Shown: piece after piece, positions 27,528 to 36,730 of the stretch | Position numbering within the stretch: position 1 is the stretch's first letter | Layout of the letters: each line of letters begins with the position of its first letter | Source: Kribbella pittospori | GTDB lineage: Bacteria; Actinomycetota; Actinomycetes; Propionibacteriales; Kribbellaceae | NCBI RefSeq assembly: GCF_004331465.1 | Contig: NZ_SJKB01000012.1 | Coordinates: 124,001 to 188,000, forward strand | Length of the DNA: 64,000 bases | Reading direction: 5' to 3' | Made by a program: the position numbers and the translations under genes | The notes under the pieces: model-generated | The model's input: the letters and a program-made list of their open reading frames with translations, nothing else | The model's database searches: none | Told to the model about the DNA's origin: nothing

Positions 27528-27592
27528 CGCTTTTCTACAAGACCGTAAGGAGCGACGGTCGTACGGTCGAAGCAGAAAGGAGCTGATGACCA

Positions 27593-28018
27593 ATGACCGG
27601 CTACCTGGCGACTGCCGAGACCGACATCGCGGCGACTCCTGCGCAGGTCTGGGAGGTGCTGACCGATCCGAAGCAACTGAAGCAGCTGTGGTTCGGTGCC
27701 GAGGTGGACACGGACTGGCAGGTGGGCAGCCCGATCACCTGGACCGGTGAGTTCGAGGGCAAGGCCTACCAGGACAAGGGCGAGATCCTCGAGGTCGAGT
27801 CCGGCCGCCTGCTGCGGCTGACGCATTTCAGCCCGTTGACCGGACAGCCCGACGTACCCGAGAACTACCACACGCTCACCTATGAGCTGACCGGCGACGA
27901 CGCGACCCACCTCAAGCTCTCGCAGGACAACAACGCGAGCGAGGAGGAGGCGAAGCACTCCCAGGGCATGTGGGAGATGCTCGTGGCCAAGGTCAAAGAG
28001 GCTGCCGAGGGTCAGTAA
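27593..28018 (+). CDS. SRPBCC / AHSA1-domain protein
   Basis: A 141-residue START-like protein: ETDIAATPAQVWEVLTDPKQLKQLWFGAEVD at the start, GSPITWTGEFEGKAYQDKGEI in the middle, and a long C-terminal helix (QGMWEMLVAKVKEAAEG). The fold has a deep cavity for hydrophobic ligands. The AHSA1-like branch has no single known function. AAAGGAG lies upstream of the ATG at 27593. It stands between the second MetRS and tatD on the same strand, 10 bp before tatD, so the two are probably cotranscribed. Confidence 0.88.
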   Translation: MTGYLATAETDIAATPAQVWEVLTDPKQLKQLWFGAEVDTDWQVGSPITWTGEFEGKAYQDKGEILEVESGRLLRLTHFSPLTGQPDVPENYHTLTYELTGDDATHLKLSQDNNASEEEAKHSQGMWEMLVAKVKEAAEGQ

Positions 28019-28028
28019 CCTGGGCAAC

Positions 28029-28943
28029 ATGTCTGCTGATGGTGTGGAGGTCGACCGGCCGACCCGGGAGCGCGCAGCGATCGGGGAGGACGGCCGGTCG
28101 CGCGACCGGCGTCGCCCGGCGCTGCCCGACCCGCTGCCGATGAGCGTGGTCGACGCGCACTGCCATCTCGACATCGCCGACGGCGAGGACGGCGCGTGGC
28201 TGAGCCCGGCCGAAGCGATCCGGATGGCGTCGTCCGTCGGCGTCACGCGGATCGTCCAGGTCGGCTGTGACCTGCCGGGCGCGGTCTGGGCGGTCGAGGC
28301 CGCGGAGCAGTACCCGAACCTCATCGCCGGCGTCGCACTGCACCCCAACGAAGCGCCGAAACTCAAGGCAGCAGGGGAGTTGGACAGCGCGCTGGCCGAG
28401 ATCGAGCGGCTGGCGCAGACCTCGGACAAGGTCCGGGTGATCGGCGAGACCGGGCTGGACTACTTCCGCACCGGCGAGGACGGGCGGGCCGCGCAGCACG
28501 AGTCGTTTGCCGCGCACATCGAAATGGCGAAGCGGCTGGACAAGACACTGATGATCCATGACCGTGACGCGCACGACGACATCCTGAAGATCCTGGACCG
28601 TGAGGGCGTGCCGGACCGGCTGGTGATGCACTGCTTCTCCGGCGACACGGAGTTCGCCCGCAAATGCGTCGAGCGGGGTGCGTTCCTGAGCTTCGCGGGA
28701 GTGGTGACGTTCAAGAACGCCCAGTCCCTGCGTGACGCGCTCGCCGTGACCCCGCTCGACCGCGTCCTGGTCGAGACCGACGCGCCGTACCTGACGCCGT
28801 CTCCACATCGCGGCCAGCCGAACGCGTCGTACCTGATCCCGCACACGGCCCGAAAGATGGCCGGCGTACTGAACATCTCGGTCGCCGAACTCTGCGGCGC
28901 CCTGAGCAACAACGCCGACCGAGCCTTCGGCGGCTCGTGGTAG
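28029..28943 (+). CDS. tatD: TatD-family metal-dependent hydrolase / DNase
   Basis: A 304-residue TIM-barrel hydrolase. The metal ligands are visible as VVDAHCHLD (near 42), GETGLDYFR (near 140), MIHDRDA, VMHCFSGD and ETDAPYLTP (near 247). TatD proteins act as 3'-5' exonucleases or D-tyrosyl-tRNA-type hydrolases in quality control. The N-terminal 36 residues are charged and variable (RPTRERAAIGEDGRSRDRRR), so a later start at MSVVDAHC (28140) cannot be ruled out. The position just upstream of rpfB, ksgA and ispE matches Mycobacterium. Confidence 0.9.
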   Translation: MSADGVEVDRPTRERAAIGEDGRSRDRRRPALPDPLPMSVVDAHCHLDIADGEDGAWLSPAEAIRMASSVGVTRIVQVGCDLPGAVWAVEAAEQYPNLIAGVALHPNEAPKLKAAGELDSALAEIERLAQTSDKVRVIGETGLDYFRTGEDGRAAQHESFAAHIEMAKRLDKTLMIHDRDAHDDILKILDREGVPDRLVMHCFSGDTEFARKCVERGAFLSFAGVVTFKNAQSLRDALAVTPLDRVLVETDAPYLTPSPHRGQPNASYLIPHTARKMAGVLNISVAELCGALSNNADRAFGGSW

Positions 28944-28986
28944 CCGGTGATCTTCTGCTCGGTTGGGCGGCTGGTAGACAGTGCTC

Positions 28987-29601
28987 ATGGAGTTCAGTGA
29001 GGTAGTGCGGCGGCGCCGGATGGTGCGGAACTTCGACCCGGACCGGCCGGTGCCGGCAGAGGTCCGGGAACGGATCCTCGAGAACGGTCTGCACGCCCCG
29101 TCCGGTGGCTTCAGCCAGGGGTGGGCGTTCCTGACGCTGGAGGGCGACGATCGCGAGCGGTACTGGGGAATCGCGGCCGCCGACGCCGACGAGAAGTATG
29201 TGGGATGGCTCACAGGATTGCGCCGGGCGCCGCTGCTGATCCTCGCCTTCGCCCACAAGGACGCGTACCTCGATCGGTACGCCGAAGCGGACAAGGGCTG
29301 GACCGACCGCGACGAGTCCCACTGGACGGCGCCGTACTGGTACGTCGACACCGGGATGGCGGTCCTGCTGATGCTGCAGACGGTCGTCGACGAAGGCCTG
29401 GGAGCGTGCTTTTTCGGGCCTCCTGCGGACAAGGTGGCCAAGCTGTACGACGAGTTCGGGGTGCCTGCCGGGTTCGATCTGATCGGCCTGCTGGCGGTCG
29501 GCCACCGGGCCCCGGACAAGCGCTCCCCGTCGCTCAAACGAGGCCGCCGCAACACCGCGGAAGTAGTGCATCGAGGGCACTGGGGCAATCACCTGGCGTA
29601 A
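28987..29601 (+). CDS. Nitroreductase-family FMN oxidoreductase
   Basis: A 204-residue flavoprotein with the nitroreductase start FSEVVRRRRMVRNFDPDRPV (FMN-binding Arg-Arg), HAPSGGFSQGWAFL, and the later VDTGMAVLLMLQTVVDEGLG. Family members reduce nitro compounds, quinones or iodinated rings, and some take part in F420 or BluB-like reactions. An in-frame GTG at 28981 is an equally possible start. It sits between tatD and rpfB, which are adjacent in Mycobacterium, so it is an insertion into the conserved block. The substrate is unknown. Confidence 0.85.
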   Translation: MEFSEVVRRRRMVRNFDPDRPVPAEVRERILENGLHAPSGGFSQGWAFLTLEGDDRERYWGIAAADADEKYVGWLTGLRRAPLLILAFAHKDAYLDRYAEADKGWTDRDESHWTAPYWYVDTGMAVLLMLQTVVDEGLGACFFGPPADKVAKLYDEFGVPAGFDLIGLLAVGHRAPDKRSPSLKRGRRNTAEVVHRGHWGNHLA

Positions 29602-29639
29602 CTGGCCCATTACACTATTTTGCGACTCGCCGACGAGAG

Positions 29640-30949
<1,310 letters not shown>

Positions 30950-30961
30950 CACACTGACGGG

Positions 30962-31849
30962 GTGACCTCGTCTGATTCATCCACTTCCGCCGGACCGAGA
31001 CTTCTCGGTCCGGCGGAAGTGCGTTCACTGGCCGCCGCGCTCGGCGTCCGCCCGACCAAGCAGCGCGGCCAGAACTTCGTCATCGACCCCAACACGGTCC
31101 GCCGGATCGTCCGCGCGGCTGAACTGTCCGACGGAGAGACGGTGCTCGAGGTCGGTCCCGGACTCGGGTCGCTGACGCTGGCATTGCTCGCTGAAGGGCA
31201 TCCGGTCACCGCGGTCGAGATCGATCCGGTGCTCGCGTCCGCGTTGCCGTCGACGATCGCGACGTACGCCCCGCACCAGGCCGGCGACTTCACGGTGATC
31301 GAGGCCGACGCGATGACGGTCGGTCCCGAGCAGATCGGGTCGCCGACGGCGTGTGTCGCCAATCTGCCGTACAACGTCGCCGTACCGGTGCTGCTGCACC
31401 TGCTCGAGGTGTCGCCGTCGCTACGGCACGGGCTCGTGATGGTCCAGTCCGAGGTGGCCGATCGGCTCGCCGCACCGCCCGGTTCGCGGACGTACGGCGT
31501 ACCGTCCGCGAAGGCCGCCTGGTACGCCGAGGTCCGCCGGGCCGGCCCGGTCGGGCGGAACGTGTTCTGGCCGGCGCCGAACGTCGACTCGGGGCTGGTC
31601 GCGTTCGAACGACGGGAGCCGCCGGCGACGAGCGCGAGCCGGGAGGAGGTGTTCGCGGTGATCGAGGCGGCGTTCTCGCAGCGGCGCAAGACCGTCCGCT
31701 CGGCGCTCGCGCGGTGGATGCCAGACCGCGAGCGCCTCGACGAGGTGTTCCGGGTCACAGGCATCGATCCGGGCCTGCGCGGCGAGATGCTCGGAATCAC
31801 CGAGTTCGCCGCCCTCGCGGGTGCAGGTCGCGGGCAGTCACCTGTATGA
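30962..31849 (+). CDS. ksgA: 16S rRNA dimethyladenosine transferase
   Basis: A 295-residue enzyme that dimethylates A1518 and A1519 in 16S rRNA. It shows [34 protein letters not shown], the SAM loop [16 protein letters not shown], the acidic VTAVEID and catalytic [11 protein letters not shown]. The C-terminal region has [18 protein letters not shown] 30962 is the likely start. The first 20 codons encode a perfect 19-bp hairpin (30982-31021), unusual for a translation-initiation region. The next gene, ispE, is separated only by a 169-bp inverted-repeat element. Confidence 0.95.
   Translation: MTSSDSSTSAGPRLLGPAEVRSLAAALGVRPTKQRGQNFVIDPNTVRRIVRAAELSDGETVLEVGPGLGSLTLALLAEGHPVTAVEIDPVLASALPSTIATYAPHQAGDFTVIEADAMTVGPEQIGSPTACVANLPYNVAVPVLLHLLEVSPSLRHGLVMVQSEVADRLAAPPGSRTYGVPSAKAAWYAEVRRAGPVGRNVFWPAPNVDSGLVAFERREPPATSASREEVFAVIEAAFSQRRKTVRSALARWMPDRERLDEVFRVTGIDPGLRGEMLGITEFAALAGAGRGQSPV
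30982..31021. repeat. Perfect hairpin within the 5' coding part of ksgA
   Basis: Arms 30982-31000 and 31003-31021 are exact complements of 19 nt with a 2-nt gap. It begins 20 nt after the ksgA start codon and 32 nt after the rpfB stop. It could slow ribosomes or act as a terminator or processing site for rpfB mRNA. Confidence 0.85.
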
Positions 31850-31854
31850 GGCAC

Positions 31855-32023
31855 CTAGGGCATGTCGCGGTCTCCCGCGCGTGCTGCGCGGCACTCGGCG
31901 GGCACCTCGCGGCACTGGTGCAAAGGTCACGATGCTGGAGCATCGCAACCTTCGCCCCAGCACCCCGAGGCACTCCGCCGAGCACCTGCTCGCGACTGCG
32001 CGGGAGACCGCGACATGCCCTAG
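31855..32023. repeat. 169-bp inverted-repeat element between ksgA and ispE (family member 1)
   Basis: Perfect 26-bp arms (31855-31880 and 31998-32023) enclose a 117-bp core with GCACCTCGCGGCACT (31902-31916), the hairpin CGATGCT-GG-AGCATCG extended by AAGGT/ACCTT, and CAGCACCCCGAGGCAC. The same core order occurs at 36367-36530. It starts 6 bp after the ksgA stop and ends 9 bp before the ispE GTG. No ORF or target-site duplication is seen. Confidence 0.85.
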
Positions 32024-32032
32024 CCTGTCCGC

Positions 32033-32965
32033 GTGTCACCTTCTGCTGAGGTCACGGTGCGGTCGCCGGCCAAGATCAATCTCGGTCTGTCGGTCGGTCC
32101 GCCGCGCCCGGACGGGTATCACCCCGTCGCCACGGTCTACCAGGCCGTTGCCCTGTACGACGATGTGACCGCGGTGGTGCGGGACGACGACGCGGCGGTC
32201 TCGGTCGAGGCGGTCGGTGACTTCGCGGCCGACGTACCGACCGACGAGACGAACCTCGCGGTCCGCGCGGCGCGGTTGCTGCAGGCGGAGTACGACGTCG
32301 AGGAAGGCGTCGCGCTGACGATCCGGAAGACCATCCCGGTCGCCGGTGGGATGGCCGGTGGATCCACTGACGCGGCAGCGACTCTGGTGGCGTGCAATCG
32401 GCTGTGGGGCTTGCAGTTGTCGCAGACCGAGTTGCAGAATCTCGCGGCCGAACTCGGCAGCGACGTACCGTTCTGCCTGGTCGGCCACACCGCGCTCGGC
32501 CACGGTCGCGGCGAGCAGGTCACCGAGGTGATGTCGCGCGGCACGTTCCACTGGGTCTTCGCGATCGCCGAGGGCGGACTGTCGACGCCGGCCGTGTACG
32601 GCGAACTGGACCGGCTGCGTCCGCTCCGCCGGGTCGAGTCGCCCGAGGTACGCCCCGAGCTCCTCACCGCACTGCTCTCCGGCCGGGCCGACGCACTCGC
32701 AGTTGCCCTCAGCAATGACCTCCAGGCGGCCGCTCTCTCCCTCCGCCCCGAGCTCGGCGACACCCTCCAGTTCGGCCTCGACCAGGGCGCCCTCGCCGCC
32801 CAGATCTCCGGCTCCGGTCCCACCTGCCTGTTCCTCGCCGCCGACAGCCGCAGCGCCGTCGACCTCGCCGTAGAACTCGCCGAATCCGGCCTCTGCCGCA
32901 TGGTCCGCCAAGCCGAAGCCCCCGTCCCCGGAGCCCGAATCCTCCCCGCCCCCGCCAACCGCTAG
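32033..32965 (+). CDS. ispE: 4-diphosphocytidyl-2-C-methyl-D-erythritol kinase
   Basis: A 310-residue GHMP kinase of the non-mevalonate isoprenoid pathway that phosphorylates CDP-methylerythritol. It shows VRSPAKINLGLSVGPPRPDGYH at the start, the ATP loop IPVAGGMAGGSTDAAATLV near 105, GSDVPFCLVGHTALGHGRGE, and the late ISGSGPTCLFLAAD. GTG 32033 is the start; the element upstream ends only 9 bp away, so the ribosome site must lie in it or the mRNA is leaderless. The last third is strongly C-rich at codon third positions. After ispE the conserved block breaks until glmU at 61 kb. Confidence 0.95.
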   Translation: MSPSAEVTVRSPAKINLGLSVGPPRPDGYHPVATVYQAVALYDDVTAVVRDDDAAVSVEAVGDFAADVPTDETNLAVRAARLLQAEYDVEEGVALTIRKTIPVAGGMAGGSTDAAATLVACNRLWGLQLSQTELQNLAAELGSDVPFCLVGHTALGHGRGEQVTEVMSRGTFHWVFAIAEGGLSTPAVYGELDRLRPLRRVESPEVRPELLTALLSGRADALAVALSNDLQAAALSLRPELGDTLQFGLDQGALAAQISGSGPTCLFLAADSRSAVDLAVELAESGLCRMVRQAEAPVPGARILPAPANR

Positions 32966-32973
32966 GCACATTC

Positions 32974-33117
32974 ATGGACGAACTGCAGGAAGAGAATCCT
33001 GGCTGGACGCAGCCTGCCGGTCGTGGGTCGCTCGCCGGCCGGATCGAGTTCGCGGATGACTGGGACGCCGCGGAGACCAATCAAGCGATCGCCGAAGACT
33101 TCCATCGCTTGACGTGA
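32974..33117 (+). CDS. Small 47-residue protein, antitoxin-tail-like
   Basis: A short ORF starts 8 bp after ispE. It is acidic, and its second half (RGSLAGRIEFADDWDA, then AIAEDFH) resembles the C-terminal toxin-binding tail of Phd/VapB antitoxins, which often reads G-S-L-x-G-x-I-x-x-A-D-D-x-D. The N-terminal DNA-binding domain and a partner toxin are missing. It could be a remnant of a toxin-antitoxin pair, a minimal antitoxin, or a chance ORF. No clear ribosome site precedes it, but coupling to ispE is possible. Confidence 0.45.
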   Translation: MDELQEENPGWTQPAGRGSLAGRIEFADDWDAAETNQAIAEDFHRLT

Positions 33118-33137
33118 CACCGCCCTCGGCCTGGTGC

Positions 33138-33503
33138 TCAGCCGCGGAGGGAGTCTGGTGGGGGTGGCGCCAATGACGGGTGTACTTCTTCTATTACTGA
33201 GGTGCCGGTGGCGCCGTCGAGGCGGTGGTAGTGCTCGGTGAGGGTGAGGGTGCCGGCGGGGGTGTAGGCGGGGGTGCTGGTGACCTGGCCGGCGGTGACG
33301 GTGCCGTCGGTGGCTAGTTGGCAGTAGGTGGCGGTGATGACTCCGTCGTCGTCGCACATGCCAACGAGGCGGCCGAAGTACAGGCGGCCGCCGCCGAACT
33401 CGGCCCAGATCAGCTTGCCGTTCTGGTGGTAGCGGCCGGTCGGCGCGTCCGGCGGGTTGCCGAGCGGGCGGAAGATCCGGCCGTCGTAGTTCGGGACGTC
33501 CAT
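33138..33503 (-). CDS. Small beta-rich protein often labelled N-acetylglutamate synthase-like
   Basis: A 121-residue protein with DGRIFRPLGN, TGRYHQNGKLIWAEFGGGRLYFGRLVGMCDDDG and TEHYHRLDGATGTSVIEEV. This pattern (YHQ-G-L-WAEY-GG, G-L-G, TEHW-W, G-S-IEE) belongs to a small family that databases often call N-acetylglutamate synthase, without evidence I know of. Its start lies 1 nt after the stop of the MetRS-like gene, so it is translationally coupled and the last gene of that group. The 3' part is coded by unusual GT-rich (plus-strand) sequence. The function is unknown. Confidence 0.7.
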   Translation of the reverse strand: MDVPNYDGRIFRPLGNPPDAPTGRYHQNGKLIWAEFGGGRLYFGRLVGMCDDDGVITATYCQLATDGTVTAGQVTSTPAYTPAGTLTLTEHYHRLDGATGTSVIEEVHPSLAPPPPDSLRG

Positions 33504-33504
33504 G

Positions 33505-34854
33505 TCATCGCCCGATCAGGATCGACAGCAACTGTTCGACTCCGGGCGCACTCGCGGCCAGCCCGGTCAGCGCAGCCCGGACCGCGAGCGCGGGATCGAA
33601 CCCGCGCGGCCGCAACGCCGCCGCACCCCGCTTCACGTCTTCCTCGGCCAGTACGGCGGGCACCGGCGACGTCTTGACCGCACCGTCGAGCAACGGACGC
33701 ACGTACGCCTCGAACTCCCGGTACGACGCCACCGTGAAGTCACTGGCGTAGCGGTCCGGCCGATCCCACGCGAGGTAGAGCCGCACGATGTCGACGTCCT
33801 CGTCGTGCAGGAAGTCGTTCGCCCAGATCGCGTGGTTCCGGCTGGTCGAGAACTTCGAGCCGTCCAGCGTGTAGAACTCGTTCACCTGTGCCCCGCCGAT
33901 CGCTTCCGGCGGCACCCCGCACGCCAGGTACACCGCCGGCCAGAACAACGCGAAGTAGAACCCGTTGTCGATCCCGTTGAAGTGCCACAACGCCCCGACC
34001 TCGGACCAGGCCCGCGAGGTCTCCTCCAGCCCCAACGCCCCAGGTTGCAGCGACTGCGCGACGCCGTACACGGTCGACAACCCGACCTCGGCGTACACCT
34101 CGAGCCGCAGACCCTCGTGCGGGCCGGTGCCTCTCAGTCCCCAGTTGGTCGGATACGCGATGGGTACGTCGGGCAGCCGGTGCTCGAGGTAGTGCGTGAC
34201 GATCCGGCGGGCGCGCTCCGGGAGCTCCGCGCGCAACCAGATGTCGATCAGTTCCTGGCGGTAGTCCTCCATCGACAGCACCGGCACGTTCGCCTGGAAG
34301 GGTTTCGGCGCTCCACCGCAGCGGTTGCAGACCGGGTCCACGAGGTTCTCCGCCGAGGTGTAGCCGCCGCAACCCTCGCAGCCGCCACCCGCTGCCTCCG
34401 ATCCACACCAGTTGCAGGTGCCGACGACGTACGACTGATGCAGGGTGCGTCCGCAGTCCTCGCAGGCGAGCAATGTCAGCCTGCGCATGGGGAACCGGCC
34501 GGCCTCGGTGAGGTCGGCCGCGAGAGTGGTGACGCCGTGCTGGTACGCCGTACTTTGCGGGTCGAGGAACACGTCGTACCGGATTCTGGCGGCATCCAGT
34601 GCTTCGACGATCTCGTCCCGGTACTCGGCGGCCAGCTTCTCGACGTCGACGCCCTCCTTCTCGGCGCGGGTCAGCACCCAGTTCTGGTGGACGTCGAATC
34701 CGGCGGTCGTCACCACCCGCTCGCCGCGCGCTCGCGCCGCCCGGGCCGCGATGTCCGCGGCCAGGTACGGCCCGGACAGGTGCCCGACGTGCAGCGGCCC
34801 GTTGGCCGTGGCCGGCGGCACGACGACAACGGTCACACCGGTGGAGGTGATCAT
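33505..34854 (-). CDS. MetRS-like class I aminoacyl-tRNA synthetase paralog
   Basis: A 449-residue protein, the third MetRS relative in the window. HIGH motif: NGPLHVGHLSG near residue 18. A four-CXXC zinc region spans about 130-190 (CEDCG, CNWCG, CEGCG, CNRCG). KMSKS equivalent: GSKFSTSRN near 330. The catalytic domain looks whole, while the anticodon-binding part is short (about 100 residues). AGGAG precedes ATG 34852-34854. It follows an ATP-grasp gene on the same strand. A role in making amino acid amides or short peptides through an aminoacyl-adenylate or aminoacyl-tRNA is an attractive guess; charging tRNA-Met as a resistance copy is the alternative. Confidence 0.8.
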   Translation of the reverse strand: MITSTGVTVVVVPPATANGPLHVGHLSGPYLAADIAARAARARGERVVTTAGFDVHQNWVLTRAEKEGVDVEKLAAEYRDEIVEALDAARIRYDVFLDPQSTAYQHGVTTLAADLTEAGRFPMRRLTLLACEDCGRTLHQSYVVGTCNWCGSEAAGGGCEGCGGYTSAENLVDPVCNRCGGAPKPFQANVPVLSMEDYRQELIDIWLRAELPERARRIVTHYLEHRLPDVPIAYPTNWGLRGTGPHEGLRLEVYAEVGLSTVYGVAQSLQPGALGLEETSRAWSEVGALWHFNGIDNGFYFALFWPAVYLACGVPPEAIGGAQVNEFYTLDGSKFSTSRNHAIWANDFLHDEDVDIVRLYLAWDRPDRYASDFTVASYREFEAYVRPLLDGAVKTSPVPAVLAEEDVKRGAAALRPRGFDPALAVRAALTGLAASAPGVEQLLSILIGR

Positions 34855-34964
34855 GCGGCGGCTCCTACCTCGGGGCGGCAGTGGCTGCGGCAGACCCCGA
34901 TCACTCTCCTCACAGGGCCGGTCGCAGTCCGCGAGATTACTCCCCGGAGCCGTCACCCGCCAGC

Positions 34965-34995
34965 CTGAAAACCCTTGAAAACAAGGGGCTTTCAG
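34965..34995 (-). terminator. Hairpin between the ATP-grasp and MetRS-like genes
   Basis: CTGAAA pairs with TTTCAG and CCCTTG with CAAGGG around an AAAA loop; on the minus strand the inner stem is followed by TTTTC. It lies 25 nt after the ATP-grasp stop and 110 nt before the MetRS-like start. It may be a partial terminator or attenuator. Confidence 0.55.
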
Positions 34996-35020
34996 ACCGG
35001 CGGGCGAAGCGAACGTTTGA

Positions 35021-36346
35021 CTACGGCGTCTGGAAGAAGCAGCAGCCGCCGGTCGCGCCGGTGGACATGCCGACCACACCACCGTCGAGATCACGCGATC
35101 CGCGGATCAGGAACCCGCCCAGACCGCCGGCGACCAGGAATGCACCCCAGGTCAGCAACCACTGCTCGTCCCCGTCATCGGTCAGGAACGTCTCCGGCAC
35201 CGGATGGATCCGGCGCTGCAGCACCCACGGGTTGCCCATCGCGCTGTCGAGCCGGTCGGCCCACGTCGCCGCGTCGGTCTGCCAGCCGAGCAGTACGCCG
35301 TCCCCGCCGTGCAACGAGGTGGGCTTGAGGACGAGCTCGTGCTGGTTGGCGATCGCGTACTCCCGCAGATCGGTCTGCTGCCCATCGACGGTGACCTCAC
35401 CGGCACGGACCATCCGCGTCCACGGCAGGATGCGGTCGAGGACGGCGAGTTCGTCGGCCGGGTAGCGATCGCGGTACGCCTCGTCGGACAGCAGCGCGAG
35501 CGATCCCTTGCTGCCGTACAGCTCGGCGTCGAGTGGGGTGAAGATCGCGACGTGCCCGCGTTCGGCCGCCTGCAGGACAGGCTCGAGCATCTCGACCGTA
35601 CCCGGCTTCAGCAGGTCCTCGATCATGAACAACCGGAACACCACGTCGATCGCCTGATCGCCCAGCCACACCCGGTCGTCCCGATACGTCAGCGCGTCCA
35701 CCGGGCAGGGCACTGCGTCGATCCCCATCGGCGCCAGCATCGCGGCGCTCTTGTGCAGCTGCCGCTCGAGGTCGGGGTAGCTGTCCGGGAAGTCGGCGAT
35801 CGCCATCACCGGCCGTACGCCGGTCGGCACCTTCGCCTCGGTCAGGATGGTCCGGACGACCTCCTCCATCGTCTCGGTGAAGGTGAGTCGATGCTCGTCG
35901 GTGAACTCGGCGAAGAACGGCAGCTCCAGCAGCGCCCGGTTCAGCACCGGGTTGTCCACCCCGCCGACGGTGCTGCCCATGTTGATCTCGAGCAGGTGGA
36001 AGCCCTGCTCGTCCTTGTACAGATCCGCACGACCCATCCGGCTCGGCGCGGGCCCGCGACCACGTACGACGGCCTCGGTCTGCGTCTCAGTCAGGCCGAC
36101 CGCGCGAGCGAACGCCCCGAGGTCGCCGTTGAACACGCGTTCCGGCAGCCGGGTGAGCGCAGAGTGCAGTAGATCCAGGTCGGTGGTCAGCCGGCTGTAC
36201 TCGGCGGCGTCCAGGAAGGCCGGGCGGCTCAGGGACCGGCCGAGGAACGTGGTGGCGTCGAGCTTCGGGTCGACCGCCGCGCGGATCGCGCTCGGCGTGG
36301 GACCCCGGTTGATGGCGGCGGCGAGATAGTCGTCCGTCAGAGACAT
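35021..36346 (-). CDS. ATP-grasp / glutathionylspermidine synthase-like protein
   Basis: A 441-residue cytosolic protein. Segments such as RADLYKDEQGFHLLEINMGSTVGGVDNP, then LRLFM-like VVFRLFMIEDLLKP, ELVLKPTSLHGGDGVLLGW and WVLQRRIHPVPETF fit the ATP-grasp core of glutathionylspermidine-synthase-type ligases (metal-binding E-x-N, Lys and Gly-rich ATP loop). Such enzymes join a carboxylate to an amine with ATP. It ends GATGGCCFFQTP. AAGGAG lies 5 nt before ATG 36344-36346. It is followed by the MetRS-like gene, and the pair may form a small amide-making pathway. The substrate is unknown. A structured repeat sits in its upstream region. Confidence 0.75.
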   Translation of the reverse strand: MSLTDDYLAAAINRGPTPSAIRAAVDPKLDATTFLGRSLSRPAFLDAAEYSRLTTDLDLLHSALTRLPERVFNGDLGAFARAVGLTETQTEAVVRGRGPAPSRMGRADLYKDEQGFHLLEINMGSTVGGVDNPVLNRALLELPFFAEFTDEHRLTFTETMEEVVRTILTEAKVPTGVRPVMAIADFPDSYPDLERQLHKSAAMLAPMGIDAVPCPVDALTYRDDRVWLGDQAIDVVFRLFMIEDLLKPGTVEMLEPVLQAAERGHVAIFTPLDAELYGSKGSLALLSDEAYRDRYPADELAVLDRILPWTRMVRAGEVTVDGQQTDLREYAIANQHELVLKPTSLHGGDGVLLGWQTDAATWADRLDSAMGNPWVLQRRIHPVPETFLTDDGDEQWLLTWGAFLVAGGLGGFLIRGSRDLDGGVVGMSTGATGGCCFFQTP

Positions 36347-36366
36347 GAGAACTCCTTGTCCTCCCA

Positions 36367-36530
36367 AGTGTCCTGAGTCGGAGGTGCGGCGGCGCTTTCA
36401 GCGCCCAGGCACGCACCTCGCGGCACTTGCCCAGCGCCCACGATGCTCCGCATCGAGGCCGCTGCTCAAGCACCCCGATGCACGCACCTGAACACCGAAA
36501 TCTCTCGCCGCACCTCCGACTCAGGACACT
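36367..36530. repeat. 164-bp inverted-repeat element (family member 2)
   Basis: Perfect 25-bp arms (36367-36391 and 36506-36530) enclose a core with GCACCTCGCGGCACT (36413-36427), the hairpin CGATGC-TCC-GCATCG with AGCGCC/GGCCGCT continuing the stem, and AAGCACCCCGATGCAC. The arms share no sequence with those at 31855-32023, yet core order and pairing are kept. It ends 20 bp from the ATP-grasp start codon. Confidence 0.85.
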
Positions 36531-36540
36531 GGCACCCGCC

Positions 36541-36730
36541 CTGGAAGTCCCGTTCCGCGAAGTATGTAACGGGACCTGGGCGGCTGCGTGGGCGGCAGGT
36601 TAATCGGCGCCGATCGCCTTCTGAAAGGGCTGACGGGAAAATCGCTCGCGACGTGCCGGGCCCGGGGTTACCATCCAAGCGTTTGCCATCGAAGGTCCTC
36701 ATCGACCAGGACCAGTGACAGGAGACCGGG
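36541..36730 (+). promoter_or_regulatory. Leader region of the ribosomal protection gene
   Basis: This 190-bp stretch has no long ORF. It contains two hairpins: GTCCCGTT/AACGGGAC (36547-36575) and GGTCCT/AGGACC (36694-36713). The second lies just before the ribosome site of the leader ORF at 36731. Promoter elements are not clear. Confidence 0.4.

Noticed and set aside
31855-36530. The two related inverted-repeat elements as insertion sequences
   Set aside because: There is no transposase ORF, no target-site duplication is visible, and the arms differ completely between copies.
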